Origin: Epiperipatus broadwayi
Lineage: Eukaryota; Onychophora; Udeonychophora; Euonychophora; Peripatidae
NCBI GenBank assembly: GCA_028023455.1
Contig: JAQFVV010006231.1
Span: 7,332,036 to 7,396,035 of the forward strand
Length of the DNA: 64,000 bases
Direction: 5' to 3'
How positions within the stretch are numbered: position 1 is the first letter of the stretch; the number at the start of each line of letters is the position of its first letter. Position numbers and translations under genes: made by a program. The notes beneath the pieces are model-generated. The model made no database searches, was not told the DNA's origin, and saw only the letters and a program-made list of their open reading frames with translations. Of this stretch, positions 24,085-37,227 are shown piece by piece.

Positions 24085-25333
24085 TATCAAAGAAGAATTG
24101 ATCAGTTTAACCTCATTAGTAACAACAAGAAAAGGAATAGATATTTGCAATGAAATTTAAAATGTACTCATGGAAAAAGAAATAGATGTTGCCAAAATTG
24201 TATCAGTAACTGCAGATGGTGCTCGAAGTATGACTGGAAAAGAAAATAGTTTTCTCACTTTATTTATCAACCATATTGGACATTCAATTTTAGGTTTTCA
24301 TTGCATTATACACCAGCAGGTTTTATGCATGAAGGCCAGCTTTAAGCCACTGGATGATGTTATCAACATTGTTTCTAAATTAATCAATTTTATATCTACA
24401 CATTGAGTGAGATAAACTCAGTATAGTATGGTTTAACTTATGTACAACAATGTCCATGGTTAAGTTGAGGAAAAGTTCTTCAAAGATTCATTGAGTGTTT
24501 AAAAGAAATTAGACTGTTTTACATGATGAGAAAATCATTGAAAAAAATATAATGAATTAATGGATGTTGAATGGCTTTCAAAATTAATGTTTTTGACTGA
24601 TATGTGTTCACATCTAAATGAATTAAATGTGAAACTGCAAAGTTATAATAAAACAATTGTTGACATGTTTGATTTGATCAAAGCATTTGAAGTTAAATTA
24701 CAAATTTTCAACTGTGATATTATTTCTTACACCTTCAAATATTTTCGAAATCTAAAAAAGTTCTTCACTGATTTAGAATCTCATGCGAAACCAGATCAAG
24801 TAAAACTGACACAAGACTTTTGTGCTGCTATTCAATTGATTAATTTTCTTTTAAGATTTACACAGTTCAGACAATTTTCAGAAATATCAAAAATTTATTT
24901 TACACCCAGACATAAGATCAATGGAAATCTCAAGTTAGAAATTTTTGAGTGGCTTAATTTGAAAGATATGGAAATCCAATCAGTTGATTTTCAATCTAGT
25001 TCTATATAGAAACAGAAATTTGTTGATTTGAGAAATGAGTTAGAAACATGGAAAATGATCGATTATTGGCTATATGTAAAAAGAATGCTGAAAAGGAACT
25101 AGACTGCTTGGAATGGTATTCCTAAAACATTTAATTGTTTAAAAAAAATTAGCGATTGCTATATTATCAATTTTTTCTTCTACATATGTATGAATCATTT
25201 TTTTCAGACGAATTCGTGAAATAGAATGACAAATGAATCTAGTTCAGTATGTACATTATTAAAAATGACAAAATATAAACCAGATATAAAATATTTTGCA
25301 TCCAATGTACAACAGCAAAATCTCATTAAATAA
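24085..25333 (+). pseudogene. hAT transposase (GTF2IRD2/ZBED-like), broken
   Basis: Transposase of the enclosing element, in pieces. Recognisable parts in order: KEELISLTSLVTTRKGIDIC (from about 24092); KIVSVTADGARSMTGKE, holding a catalytic Asp; GFHCIIHQQVLC, the conserved C-x2-H motif; then after a break DVEWLSKLMFLTDMCSHLNE (from 24560) and LNVKLQ..., the helical insertion domain; and finally WNGIPKTFNCLKK...RMTNES...KMTKYKPDIKYFASN, the C-terminal hATC dimerisation region ending at the TAA near 25331. Stops and frameshifts separate the pieces, the longest open one being 149 residues. The BED finger is absent. The closest named relatives are transposase-derived GTF2IRD2/FAM200-type proteins. 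Not functional. Confidence 0.88.
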
Positions 25334-25392
25334 TATCTATTTATAACTGAAAGACAGGCTTATTATATACCTGTATCATATATATATATATA

Positions 25393-25519
25393 ATACATAG
25401 GGTATATGAGCACAGATTTTCACACAAGCCATCACTCACCACTAGGTGTTCAGGTGTATCAATGATATGAGATAGAGTGGTGGGTTGTGTGCAAGTCTAT
25501 GCTCATATACCCTATGTAT
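25393..25519. mobile_element. Palindromic MITE nested in hAT copy 1
   Basis: TACATAGGGTATATGAGCA at the left is the inverse of TGCTCATATACCCTATGTA at the right, and CACACAAGCCATCACTCACC pairs with GGTGGGTTGTGTG across a short centre. TA at both outer edges suggests a TA target duplication (Tc1/mariner type). It lies downstream of the hAT coding relic and so is younger than, or arrived within, that hAT copy. Confidence 0.85.
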
Positions 25520-25781
25520 TAATATCTATTTATGTTGATTCTATATGTTTATTTCCAAAATTTTGTTTTAATTACTATTAATTTTTTTCTATTACATTTT
25601 ATTCAACTTGTACTCTTCTAAATAAATATCGTTCACTTTATTTAGCTTATTTAGAAATTTTGTTTGTTATTATTTTGCTTTATAAACTTTTAAATAACTG
25701 CAATAATTAAGTTGTTTATATTTTGATTTAATAACTGTATGGCACGCACACGTAAAAAGGTTCGCCATCACAGTCCTAATG

Positions 25782-27896
25782 AATAAAAAATGATTATTAT
25801 TAAATATTTGCAGAAACAATAAAAAAAACTTGTCTTTCATTGCATTAGACATTACAATAAACGTACATATATAATAAATAATATTAAATGACTACTATAT
25901 ATATATGTAATAATCCATTTACTTGTTTAAAATTCATTTTATTACTTCCAATTTTTAAAATCAAAATAGTATTCAAAAAGTTATCTATTACTTTTACGCT
26001 TGAACTATTTACAAATAATGTAGAAGAAAAAAGAGTATTCATAAATTTTTTTTATAAGAAACGTTAAAGTTAAAAATCCAAATATCTTTTCCAAATTTCT
26101 TTGTTAAGTAGGGTTGCTTACATGCAATGCACAAACACGCACAAATGTGAAACTAAATGAGCCAACGTAAAAAAATAAATAATAATAATTGAGCACATTA
26201 CAATCATGACCCAGATTTTTTGCTTCAAAATTTAGAAATGATTTATAATATATTTTTTAAGTAATTATTTTTAAAACATTAATTTTAATTTTTCTTACAA
26301 AAAAAAAAAAAAATAAATTATTTTTTAGTATAAAAAAGTTAATGATTAAAATAATTATATATATAAATATCATTAAATGCTTATACAATAATTACAATCA
26401 TTTCTAAAAAAAAACTAGTTCAATTTATATAGTTTTTTAAAAAGGCCAATGTCAAAAGAAATAATATAATCAACACAAATTTAGGTTAGTAGTGTTTTAT
26501 AAACTCTAGCTCGCAATCTGAATGTCATTAGAATCATATCTAGGCTGAAAACAGTTCAGCTAGTACTATTACAAGGTCATTTTAAAGCTGACTGCGTTAC
26601 TGTTTAATACACACGCAGGTCAAAAACCTTCATTCAACTTAATAAAAAATTTAGAAAGGTATTATTATTTTTAACAATTTACTTTACATAAATTTTTGAA
26701 TAACTAAATGTATACCAAGCAAACAAATTAAATTTATAAGTACCCACCCTCCTCTCTTCAACATAACATTTAAAAAATTTATTGCACTCCACTTCAATAA
26801 CAGTTGATACACACTTAAATCTGAAGATAGGTTTAATTAAACAATTCAATAAATTAATGAAAAAAATAATTTTATAATATTAAATAAAAATTAGAAAATT
26901 AATATCTGTATTCATGATTAACAGGTCTCCTAATAACAACACTACTTAAATGTGTGTGTATACAAAAGTGAAGAAATATATGGATTCTAAATCACCATCT
27001 CCATTATCCTCATTTTCAACCATTATTGAATCCTGCAGGAAAAGATCTAAATTTATCCTAATTTCTCCTAACTCTAGCTTTTCTTCTCTACTACACACCA
27101 GAAAACTGCTATTTCATCCATCCATCATCCACATTAAGTGATCTCTTTCTAGGTTTCTTTTACAATCTCTTGGGAACAAAACTTTTCATCCATTATCATC
27201 ATTTCTAGAAATATTTCCAGTCCAACTCCATTTAAGTTTTTTAATTCTTTCAATGATTGATATCTGTTTCTTCCCTCACCAGCGTATTTCATTTTCAATC
27301 TGCTTTTGTTACTTTTTACATCTTTCTATAATTCATTGAGTAGTCTGATATCTCTGTAATATTCTGTTAAGTGTTCAAATTTCAGATCCATCAATAGAAA
27401 TTTGTCTTCACATCTATTAAAAATTTTCTTTTTCAAATTAAAGACACATTCCCTTTCACTATTAAGTTGTTTCTACCAAAATTATTCCATCCAAATTTAA
27501 TTCTATGATTAATTTCATTCATTATGTTTCTGACTATTATTTTAAAGCACTGTGATCTTAAAACATTAAATAACCAAAATAATAAATATTAATTGGTTGT
27601 ATCCAAAATTATTAAAGAAGAAATAAAACAAAAATATTAGACTAAAAACAAAATAACCTAAATAAACTGAAAGTACAATTATGCCTGATTTTTTTTAGAA
27701 AGATAAGATGAATAGAAAAATCATTCTTGCATAATCAAAAAATTGGGATGATAACTACACTATAGAAAAAACAAAATAAATCAGAAATATCACCAGAACA
27801 TTGGTTAAATTAACCATTAAGAGATGCTGATACAAGACACATATAACAAAACGTTGGAAGTGTTTAAAAAAAGAGGGAATATAAGAAAGATAGCTA
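25782..27896. other. AT-rich intergenic sequence
   Basis: No supported feature. A 15-base poly-A run sits near 26300. The block at 26990-27560 is T/C-rich with even base use and may be non-coding unique sequence. Confidence 0.5.
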
Positions 27897-28146
27897 AATA
27901 ATATAATATTAAATCATCTATGCACTTTATCATTGTTTCACAATGCTTTAATTACCACCCTCTTTTACAGTTTCGATTGCCCTAGCAATTAAATTAAATT
28001 TAATTGAATTTAGCAGTTGAGTTTTGAAGATATAAAAAAAAAGTTCTGAAGAAGATTGTTGGGGCAATCAAAACTGTAAAAGAGGGTGGTAATTAAAGCA
28101 TTGTGAAACAGTGATAAAGTGCATAGATGATTTAATATTATATTAT
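27897..28146. repeat. Foldback MITE, ~250 bp
   Basis: Arms of about 85-95 bp: AATATAATATTAAATCATCT on the left pairs with AGATGATTTAATATTATATT on the right, and CCACCCTCTTTTACAGTTT pairs with AAACTGTAAAAGAGGGTGG. They enclose a ~65 bp centre with ATTAAATTAAATTTAATTGA. Arm identity is very high, so the copy is relatively recent. Confidence 0.93.
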
Positions 28147-30342
28147 ATACATTTGGCAATGCAATAGGAAAGATTAGTTATTATACTTCTCGAGGATAAC
28201 TCAAGTAACTAGTACAAAAATTCATTTATATACATACATAACTTTATGAAACTGATAATTATAAACAAAATTATTCATTAATATATAATAATAAATTATA
28301 TTAATTAATTACGACTATCTTTTTACTGAGTTGCAAATTCTTATAGGTTTATTTTGCTATTATCCATTTTAATTTATAAATGGCTTCGTTTTTTTTTTTT
28401 AAATACTTAAAATCTCATTTGGGTAATAAATTATAATTAAAATCACATGCACAATTTAAATTCTATTCTTAAACTATTTTTTCTTTTTTTGTCAATATAT
28501 AACCTATTAGAAATTAATTACACCACTGCAGCTTTTCTTGTGAAAAATTTTCTTTGATTATTAAGATGTATTTTATTTGAAATATTATGAAATTTTTACT
28601 TTTCTCTTTCTACTCTCTTATTCTATTTGTTCTTTGTCTCACTGTCATTTTCCAACTTCTTTTGTCATTATACGATTATTATACTATTTTTTTCAATTAG
28701 ATTTTCAATTGCCTCATATATGTTTTTAATTGCCAGCATCATATCTACTTTTGGGATTCATACATGAATGTTACAAAATCTTTTGGTGTAACCAAACAAT
28801 CTATCATTTACAAAATTTTTAGCCAATTTTTTTTTACCCAAATCATTATATCTAATTTTAATTCTAAGAACTAAATTATTTTAAAGTAGAATCATATCTT
28901 TAATATTTTTCTTAGATAAAAAGATGTGGAGAAATATGGAAGTTGTCTATCTTTAATATTTAAAATTATTTTAGCCAAATGCCACATGATTAGTTGTAAT
29001 TCTGACTCACACACACACATATATTTTTTAAAAAAAGTAAGAACTCACATGTGCATATCTCTTTCTACATATATCAACATACATTAAGAAACTAATTTTA
29101 TCTAACAGTCTATCATATATTTTAGAAAATAAAAACCCATGTTCAATACTGGTATATTACTAAATCTAGTCTAATTACCTAATATTACATATATTCATTA
29201 TTGAATCACAGTAAAACATTAAATGTAAAGATCAAATTTACATTTTTATTAGATCATAAAATATACAAACTTATACTCAAACAAAAATATTATGTACCAA
29301 TATAACAACAAATAAAAATAATTAAATTACCATCAAGACAATCATATAAATTAACAACCAAGATTAATCTTACATTTGAAAAAATTATATATATAACATC
29401 ATACCTTTCACTTCTATATGAATTATTTTATTTAAAACTATTAAAATTGATATTTTAAGTTACACATAATATAAAAATTGAAGCATATAAAACAATAAAT
29501 AATGAAAAAATAAAGTTATATAAATTAAAGTTTCTTCCATTTACATATATTAGTATTTATTGTGGCACAGGTGTTTTGAATAGATAAATAATATAGTATT
29601 GTACTTATTATAATGTTTTTTTTTTTACTATATTTTTACAATCCTTGTATTTTGATTTATAGTTAATATTCATTCAAATAAAATACGAGTCAAATTTTCA
29701 CAATAAATATAAATATTTAAACTATACTTTTGTAAATCACTTCTGAACTTTTATCATATCACTTTCAAGCAAGATAAGGACAAATTTCTATCCACTTTTA
29801 ATATCTTGTGGTGGGGTACACAATCAATGCACGATAATATATATTGTAAGTTTTTAATTTTATTGGTGCATCATTCATCTTTAGATCAATTTTATCACAA
29901 CCATCCATCAGCCTAGAAGTCACACCAACCTCCCACACTATAAATACATTAGCGACATGCACTTATTCAAGTAAGCCATATAACACGTTACAATTTATCT
30001 GCACATTATTTTTTGATACTTAACTTCTTATATAGATTTTTATTTTATTTTAAACTTCTATTCACACACTATACATAAGCATGAAGGAGATCAGTGACTC
30101 AACTATATACTGACCCATATGAAAATGTTAATACAAGTCAAATTTGATCTTTAAAACATTATTGGCTTGGTTTAAATAACAATAATTATTAGCATACTTT
30201 TTTTGATAATAAGGCAGTTCAATGTATACAATATGATGGCAGAAACAATAAATTGTATTTGCATGTGGATATTGGTTGGCTGTGTATATTTTATTACAGT
30301 GACAAGATGTTTTTGCTTATATGATGATTGACATATTATATA
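28147..30342. other. AT-rich intergenic sequence
   Basis: Nothing recognised. Homopolymers and short CA/TA runs only. Confidence 0.55.
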
Positions 30343-30700
30343 TTGCTTATTTAAGACCATTACTAATCTGCAATTTAATCTTTGATCCTGTTTCTGGTGA
30401 GTGACTTTAAATTCTGATCTAACTTTTAGCAAGCCTAGAAATATCTGTGAAACTACTATTTCAAATGTAGGATCCATAAATAATTTGATTCTCTGGGGTT
30501 TTTCATATCACAAAACTATGCTTATTTAAGATCATTATGAATCTGAAATTTAATTTTTGATCCTATTTCTGGGGAATTCTGATCTAATTTTTACAAGAGT
30601 GTAGCTTGATTAATCATTTCTCTTAGAAACATATGTGAAATTGCTGTTTCAAATGTTATACTAGGATCCATTAATAATTTGATTCTCACTTTGTAGTTTT
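30343..30700 (+). repeat. Imperfect tandem duplication, ~180 bp unit
   Basis: The block starting GCTTATTTAAGACCATTACT (30343) recurs from about 30521 as GCTTATTTAAGATCATTATG. Following matches include AATCTTTGATCCTGTTTCTG / AATTTTTGATCCTATTTCTG and the ends AATAATTTGATTCTC. Divergence is moderate. Confidence 0.82.
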
Positions 30701-31374
30701 TCACACAACAGAACTAACTATCAGACCATAATAAGAAATATCTTAAACCCACAAGCCAAAACCATTCTCCAAAGCCCAGATAGAAAGCTAACAGCTTTTT
30801 CAATATAGTTAACTTTAATAAATACATTATAATAAGAGATTTTAGGGTTAAATAAATGAACTGATGCTGCTTATGTTTGTAATTCTTGATAGGTTACAGG
30901 CCTCATATACATCTAACAGCATTGCAAACTTTAATTCAACTTTTATTTTATTAGTCAAATTTTCTATGAAGCCTATCCAACTATGCTGTCCAGCTTCCTA
31001 GACACTCCAGATCAAACACTTCAAGTGACTTTACCCAAATAACAAAACTTTAAAAATTTATTATTGTACTGCAAAATTTATCTACAATTACGATACACCC
31101 ACAAACTAATGTTTTAACAACAGGCATCAAAGCTATTACTTAAATATTGAATTATTTGTCAAAATCTATTTCTGAGTTCAAATCTGTAATCATCATTAAC
31201 TTTGTGTATTTAATAAAAAAACAGTTAGATATACATGTGTGCTTATAGCAGCCACTAGTAAATAATAAGTATATCCATTCCAACTCTAAAGAAAAAAAAA
31301 GAAAATTGCTCTAGAAATAACTTTTGCAATGATTATTCAAACCAATCTGTAAATCACAGATATATGAACACAAA
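30701..31374. other. Intergenic, nothing recognised
   Basis: No supported gene. It lies beyond the 3' end of the minus-strand LINE relic and may include its 3' untranslated part, but no tail was identified. Confidence 0.45.
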
Positions 31375-33090
31375 ATAATTTATTTATTAGATATTTTGCA
31401 ATGCTGTATTTTAATTTCTTCAGCACAAAACTTTTCTTTCTGGAATATTTCAACACCATGTCTAATATCTCTCTGAAGTATTTTACTCTCTTTTATATCT
31501 TCCCAATGAAAACAATCAACATTGCACTTCTTCAAAATATCTTTGAGATAAATCATAATGTAGACAGATACTATCTTTCCCATCAAATTCATACTCAAGT
31601 TTATCATATAACACTCTTTTAGGAAATCTTGCATTGCATTGTTCATTCATTTTATTTGTCCAATCCAATGAAGGGTATGATTTTACAATACTGAACTCTA
31701 TAGTATCATATCAAGAAAATTGAAGTGCATATTAAGTGCTTTTATGATTTTGCTATTGTATTTTTAAAACTTTATGGGGCATTCTTAAATGAATTTTTTG
31801 TAATGCCTTTATATTGCATTGATAGGATGTCCAAGTCTCATTTCCATATAATAAATTAGGTAAAAATAATAGCTCTATACACAACTAACTTAGTTACAGT
31901 AGTTATTTCATTGAGAAAATATTCTATCTTTTAACTTTGTAAAAAAAGCAGCAGCATAATGGAATCTGTGTTACATTTCAGTATCTAAGTACATCTTTCT
32001 ACTTTTATTAAATCAAAGTCTTTACATGTTGCCTTTAAACATTAAGCATTTTCTTTGGAATTGGCAAAAATAGCACAGTAATCAATATACTGTCAATCCA
32101 GCATCTAAGAATATGAAGTTTTTGTTTTGTTTTTAAAGGATTGAAATTAAAAATTCTATCATGAAACTTGCATCGCATCTTATCACTGTATCATTAAGCT
32201 GCCTATCAATAGTTTCAAAGACAAAATGAAAACAATGGTGGAACAAATACACATCCATGTTTCACATTAATTTAATTTCAAATGAGCCAGATTTTCCATA
32301 TATAGTAATAACAGTTCCTTTCATTCCAGCATATATAAATTGTATAATACGAATATTAAATTTTGTTGAACTATCAAATAATGACATAAATCCGTTTGAT
32401 TAACTGAATGAAATATCTTGATCAAATCAATAAAGACAACATATAAAGTATTCTTTTGCCCTGACACTTTCTTGCATTCTTCTGTCAACAAAACCACATT
32501 TACAATGCTTTTTAATTATCTAAAACCCAAATGAGTCTCTAGTAATCATTCATCTATGATGAAATCAAGATAATAAACAAAATCCTTGAAAGTGCCTTGC
32601 TGCAGTGGAAAATAATAACATTTCATGATAATTATTTTAATCTTACCTATTCTTTTTATTTTTAAAATTGGAATAACAGAGACAATCTTAAGATCAGGCA
32701 GCACAATTTTATGGATCCATATTTCTTAAAAAATTTCAATATTTTTGAAGCTAATATATCATCATTATATTTTAAAACTTCTGCAGCCTTTCCATTTTAA
32801 AGATTACAAAGAGCTGTTATGACTTCACTAAACTCGATATTTTTGTCCAAATCTAAAATAGTAAATAAAATGGATTTATCATTGAAAGTCATCAATTCAA
32901 TTCTTGTATCATTATTCAAATAATAATCAAAATACTCTTTCCACTCATTCAAAATATCCTTTTCCATCATATAAGAGAATGCTATTGCTGAATTTAATAG
33001 TACTGTGATACCATTTCTCAGGTTCACATTATTACAATATGAGAACTGTTTTCTTGCTTTATATATATTTATATCTACACAGGGAAGAAG
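31375..33090 (-). pseudogene. LINE ORF2 relic: RT and C-terminal domain
   Basis: Minus-strand remnant of a non-LTR retrotransposon ORF2, read through many stops and shifts. From the high end: LNEWKEYFDYYLN and EFSEVITALCNLKNGKAA, the linker before RT; ETHLGFR..KSIVNVVLLTEECKK, then LYVVFIDLIKIFHSVN at 32397-32440 (motif A, Asp kept); IYAGMKGTVIT and a decayed GVKQGC region; RAIILPNLLYGNETWT at 31826-31870, the post-RT LLYGSETWT signature; and PKRVLYDKL with YLKDILKKCNVDCFHWEDI.. (31380-31646), the C-terminal block. Order and spacing agree with LINE proteins often annotated as craniofacial development protein 2-like. It is interrupted at its upstream side by a foldback. The RT YADD position is unreadable. 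Confidence 0.85.
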
Positions 33091-33105
33091 TATATCGAGG
33101 AAAAA

Positions 33106-33553
33106 GATGTGGATAATATATGCAAAAACATACATGAGATAAGCTTAAAAATCTATGAAGTTAGCAATTTTAGTCTAGTACACTTTCAACTAAATTATAT
33201 TCATCATAATCATGGCAATTGACAGAGGAGAGAAGATTTCAGGGTTTATTAAAGAAACATGAATGGTTATTAGCATAATTGAATGGCTAACTATTTGCTT
33301 AAGAATGCAATTGGCAAAAAATTCCTGTGTTCTCCTTTCTAAAAAATGGCTTAGTTAAGCAAATAATTAGCCATTTAATTATGCTAATGACACATTTTCA
33401 TTTCTTTAATAAACCCTGCAATCTTCTGCCTTCTGTCAGTTACCATGATTATATCTAATTTAACTTAGTCGAAAGTGCACTAGATAAAAATTGCTAACTT
33501 CACAGATTTTTAATCTTATCTTGTATACGTTTTTGTGTATATTTATCCACATT
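33106..33553. repeat. Long foldback element, 448 bp
   Basis: Arms of about 205 bp (33106-33315 and 33350-33553): GATGTGGATAA pairs with TTATCCACATT, AGTTAGCAATTTTAGTCTAG with CTAGATAAAAATTGCTAAC, and TTTCAGGGTTTATTAAAGAA with TTCTTTAATAAACCCTGCAA. Identity is lower than in the other foldbacks. It abuts the upstream end of the LINE RT relic and probably cut that element. Confidence 0.9.
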
Positions 33554-36311
33554 CAACAATATCAATAACAATCAACAATCTCAATTTATTGTCACAGTAA
33601 CTCCTTTAGACAATAAAGGTAGAAATTCACTTTATATATGAACTAATATATTTATATGCACACTAAAGATTGCAACTTGATTATAAAAAATGAAATTATA
33701 ATATCTATATAGATTTACCTACCAGGGATGAATGACTATTAGGAACAATTATCAAATATACTTAGACTGAATATCCTAACTAACTATAATGATCAGACTA
33801 GGTATCCAGCCATATTTACTGACTATCATTCCCATAAAACAAGTTCAAATAGAGAAAGGAGATCTATCCCTAGTCAGGTAGATATTATTCATTTATAATC
33901 TATCTGCTATACTGCAGATTAGAGCATCATCTCTATAACAAGAAATATCTATAGATTGGATTAAATCTTTACCTAGCTTCTTTAATGTTTAACTTCTCCA
34001 TTAACCAACAACTAGCTCAAGCAAACATGGTAATGCATTACAGGGTAATCACTGTAGAGTACACAGCAACATGAATCATCACTTAATTTTAATTAAAATA
34101 ATAATAATAGTAAAATAAAAAAACTAACAGCTAGTTCTGTATCACAGTTATACAGATAAATGTGAGAACTTCATGGGAAAAAAACTAGCAACTACATTTA
34201 ACAAGTTAATAAATCAAATTTATTAATATATAATAATTGGGTTAGTTTTGAATATTTGCAGATATTTACCAACTACAAAAGTTCACTTATAACATAATTA
34301 AACAAAGATTAATTAATAAAAAAATAAAAATACATTGCTATAAAAAAATATATGAACATATTAACTGATAAACACTTATCAAATACATAAGAAAATATTA
34401 ATTACAAATAAATACTAAAAAATATTAATTGATGTGCTCTTATAAAATATATAATATAAAAGTATTAATTACAAAATATAATGTAAAAATATTATTTTGT
34501 TTCTAAGCTATTTTATTTACTTAGTTTAAGCATATTAATAAAAAAAAAAAAACTAATAAGGTATTATCAATTTGTTTATAATTATGTGATCACACTTTTA
34601 TGTCATTCAGATCGTTTCTTTAAGCTCAGTTATGTGACAACTTGATTCCCCACAGATTTAACTTTTAAGGGGATTGTTTATTCGGCTGGATTTTTGGTGA
34701 ACTGGTTTATAATTATAATGAAGTGAATTAGTTCATATATCTCCCACTGTCATTATTTCTAATTGATTTCTAGTCCATTTTCGGATTCCATACATGGGAT
34801 GATTCCATGAATGGAGTTGATTTGATTCTTAATAACATATATTTCCTTTATCCTTTGATTTTAATAGAAGAGTTTTTGGTAGTCAGATATCTTCAATCAG
34901 GCGAATATTTTTCAAAAAGAGGACTTGCCTTTAACTCTGGATTAGGGCATTCTCTTCATAATTATTAGCTACATCATAGCAAGGCCAAAAACATACATAC
35001 ATAGAAAACATAGCCTGTCATCGAATAGATATCTGTATAAGACATCTTATTTTTATCTTGCAGAATATACTGTTATTAATAGGCCAGCTAATATATTAAT
35101 ACTTTGTGTGTGTATTTCAATTTCATGCACTTCACATCAGCACATTAGGTGAATTTTGGATTAAGAGAAAAAAGCAATGATATGCATGGCAACATCAGAA
35201 AAGACAAGCTCTTATTTTTACTTTTCTTTTTGCAACTAATTTTTTGAAAGGTATTTTTTTAATCTGATATCCATCTCGCACATAAATGATTGGCTTATCT
35301 ATATGTATAAATTACTTTATTTAATTAGTTTACTGCTTAATTACATTGTTACTTGCTGCAGTATTTATCCTTAATCTAAATTTTTAATTAATTAATCTTA
35401 AAAAAATATTAAATATATAGGAAAATTAAATACTTTTTTTTCCATATATGTATATTTTATCTTCTTAATTAATTAAATCATAGTTTCCTGTGTAATTTTT
35501 ATTTTATTTTTTAAAAAAATTATAATTTAGTTTAAATTTTTAATATTATTATTTAATTTACTCAAAACAAATTTATTCCACTAACAAATGGAGAAATCAA
35601 TTTTATATAAGTTTCTCTTTTTTCTTTTATATATATATATGAATAGACTCCATGCATACTGCTAGCTGAAGTTTTAATTATATCTATATATGTTTTGTAT
35701 TGTACATATTGTAAGGGTAACTTACAATCTTGTTGAGCACATTTATTTTTGTGCAATACCTAAACATAAACTTAAAAGTATAATTGTAAGTTTATAAATA
35801 ATAAATAAGTTATCCCTTTTCCCTTAAAATACATATATACATTCGTATATAACTTACATGTTAAACTATAAAATTTTAAGTCAAATAAATAGTTGTTTTA
35901 ATAAAATTAATTATTAAAATGATTATTTTTCAATCATTTGTATATATATAAAATATTTATTAAGTTAACTAACATCACTAACCAAGATGTAAAACTTAAG
36001 AAATAACCTTAGGTCAAAGTCGTATCTTAACAACTAAATGCGAAGCAAATGAAATTAGAATTCAATTATACAAGTATTAATTATAATATTTTCCACAATT
36101 ATAGAATACGAAATTGTGAAATCAAATAGTAAATTTTACACATGCTATCGAAAGTCAATTCTACTATAAAAACTAAAGCAAATAATTTCCAAATTAATAC
36201 TATCTTTTACTGATGTATTAGTCATTACGCTTAATTATTTTGCTGTGATCAAATTCCGAACACATTAAAAAGATGGATCAATAGTTTGAACGAATTTTCC
36301 TTGTATATAAA
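33554..36311. other. Intergenic, nothing firmly recognised
   Basis: About 2.7 kb of AT-rich sequence. A weak inverted repeat links ATTTACCTACCAGGGATGA near 33714 with ATCCCTAGTCAGGTAGATAT near 33866. 34600-34990 is less homopolymeric than average but has no readable frame. Confidence 0.45.
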
Positions 36312-36600
36312 ATCTTCATGAAGAGAAAACTCTAATATCACTCAAGGAAAGAGTAAATAAATTACTCTTTAATATTAATAATAATCATTTCAAAAATGAG
36401 ATTATCTTTACTAGAGTAATTACGGAAATTCTTAATGAGATTGTTTTAAACTTGAATTTTAAAGAAGACAAATATACTAAAAACATTTATATTCAAATAA
36501 ATTATTTTAAGAAAATTTCAAGTCATTTAAAATGTGTCGTGAGTAAAGACAATTTGCCACAGGATCCAATGCTTTTAACTCAACCTAAAGTAATGTAATT
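36312..36600 (+). other. Unrecognised open frame without start codon
   Basis: A plus-strand frame of about 95 codons opens after a stop near 36310 and ends at TAA 36598-36600. It reads SLKERVNKLLFNINNNHF near its start and KCVVSKDNLPQDPMLLTQPK near its end. It has no ATG at the front and looks like an amphipathic, Asn/Lys-rich segment. It may be an eroded mobile-element protein or chance in AT-rich DNA. Confidence 0.2.
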
Positions 36601-37227
36601 ACTTATTCCTACTGAAACGCCTAAAGTATATATATATTTCATCTATATAATTCAAAATGCAATTTTAATTTATATGGAAATAATTTATGGAAGATGCCAA
36701 CATCACACAAGAGGAATGTTTAGGAACAAGGGAATATGCTGATTGCCTCACCTATGATTGATGACCAGGAAATAAAGAACTTTATTCTTAATGAACTTTA
36801 TTTCACAAATTATGGAAATGAATAGGACAATACTATAAACTTTTAATATATCATATCATCTTTGTGCATCATCATGCATAAATATCTAATTTTATTTCCT
36901 TTGCTTCCAAAATCTACTTATGTTAGATAATTTAGTTTAGAAAGTCCTTAGATGAAAAGAAATTGGAAAGATCATTAGGTTAAATTTTTTTTTTTATTTA
37001 ATAAAATTTAGGTCTTCCTTGTAAAGTGACTTGACCAGAATAAATAAGCAGACTTAATATGAAGATAAGATTTCATTGTTCTTCATATTATTTTAATCTT
37101 AGAATGTACTTTTATGATCTGTGCAACAATCTGCACTTGTATGTTCTCATGTAATATGAACTCTTGCATTCTCATTCCTAATTATAACGTAATCTACCAA
37201 ATGCTATCATCTTGAGCATAAATGCAT

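Larger units (their letters stand above)
23537..25781 (+). mobile_element. hAT transposon copy 1 with 8 bp target duplication
   Basis: The element proper runs 23545-25773 (2229 bp). It begins CAGCGATGGCGAAC and ends with the complement of CTGTGATGGCGAAC, imperfect 14 bp inverted repeats of hAT type. The directly repeated octamer TCCTAATG stands at 23537-23544 and 25774-25781. The interior carries a broken hAT transposase on the plus strand, and a MITE is nested near 25393-25519. The N-terminal BED zinc finger expected for this family is not found in the ~540 bp before the first recognisable coding. Confidence 0.93.

Noticed and set aside
24170-25009. hAT copy 1 transposase as a domesticated host gene
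   Set aside because: It lies within intact transposon ends with a target duplication, is interrupted by stops and lacks its zinc finger, so a relic is the simpler reading.
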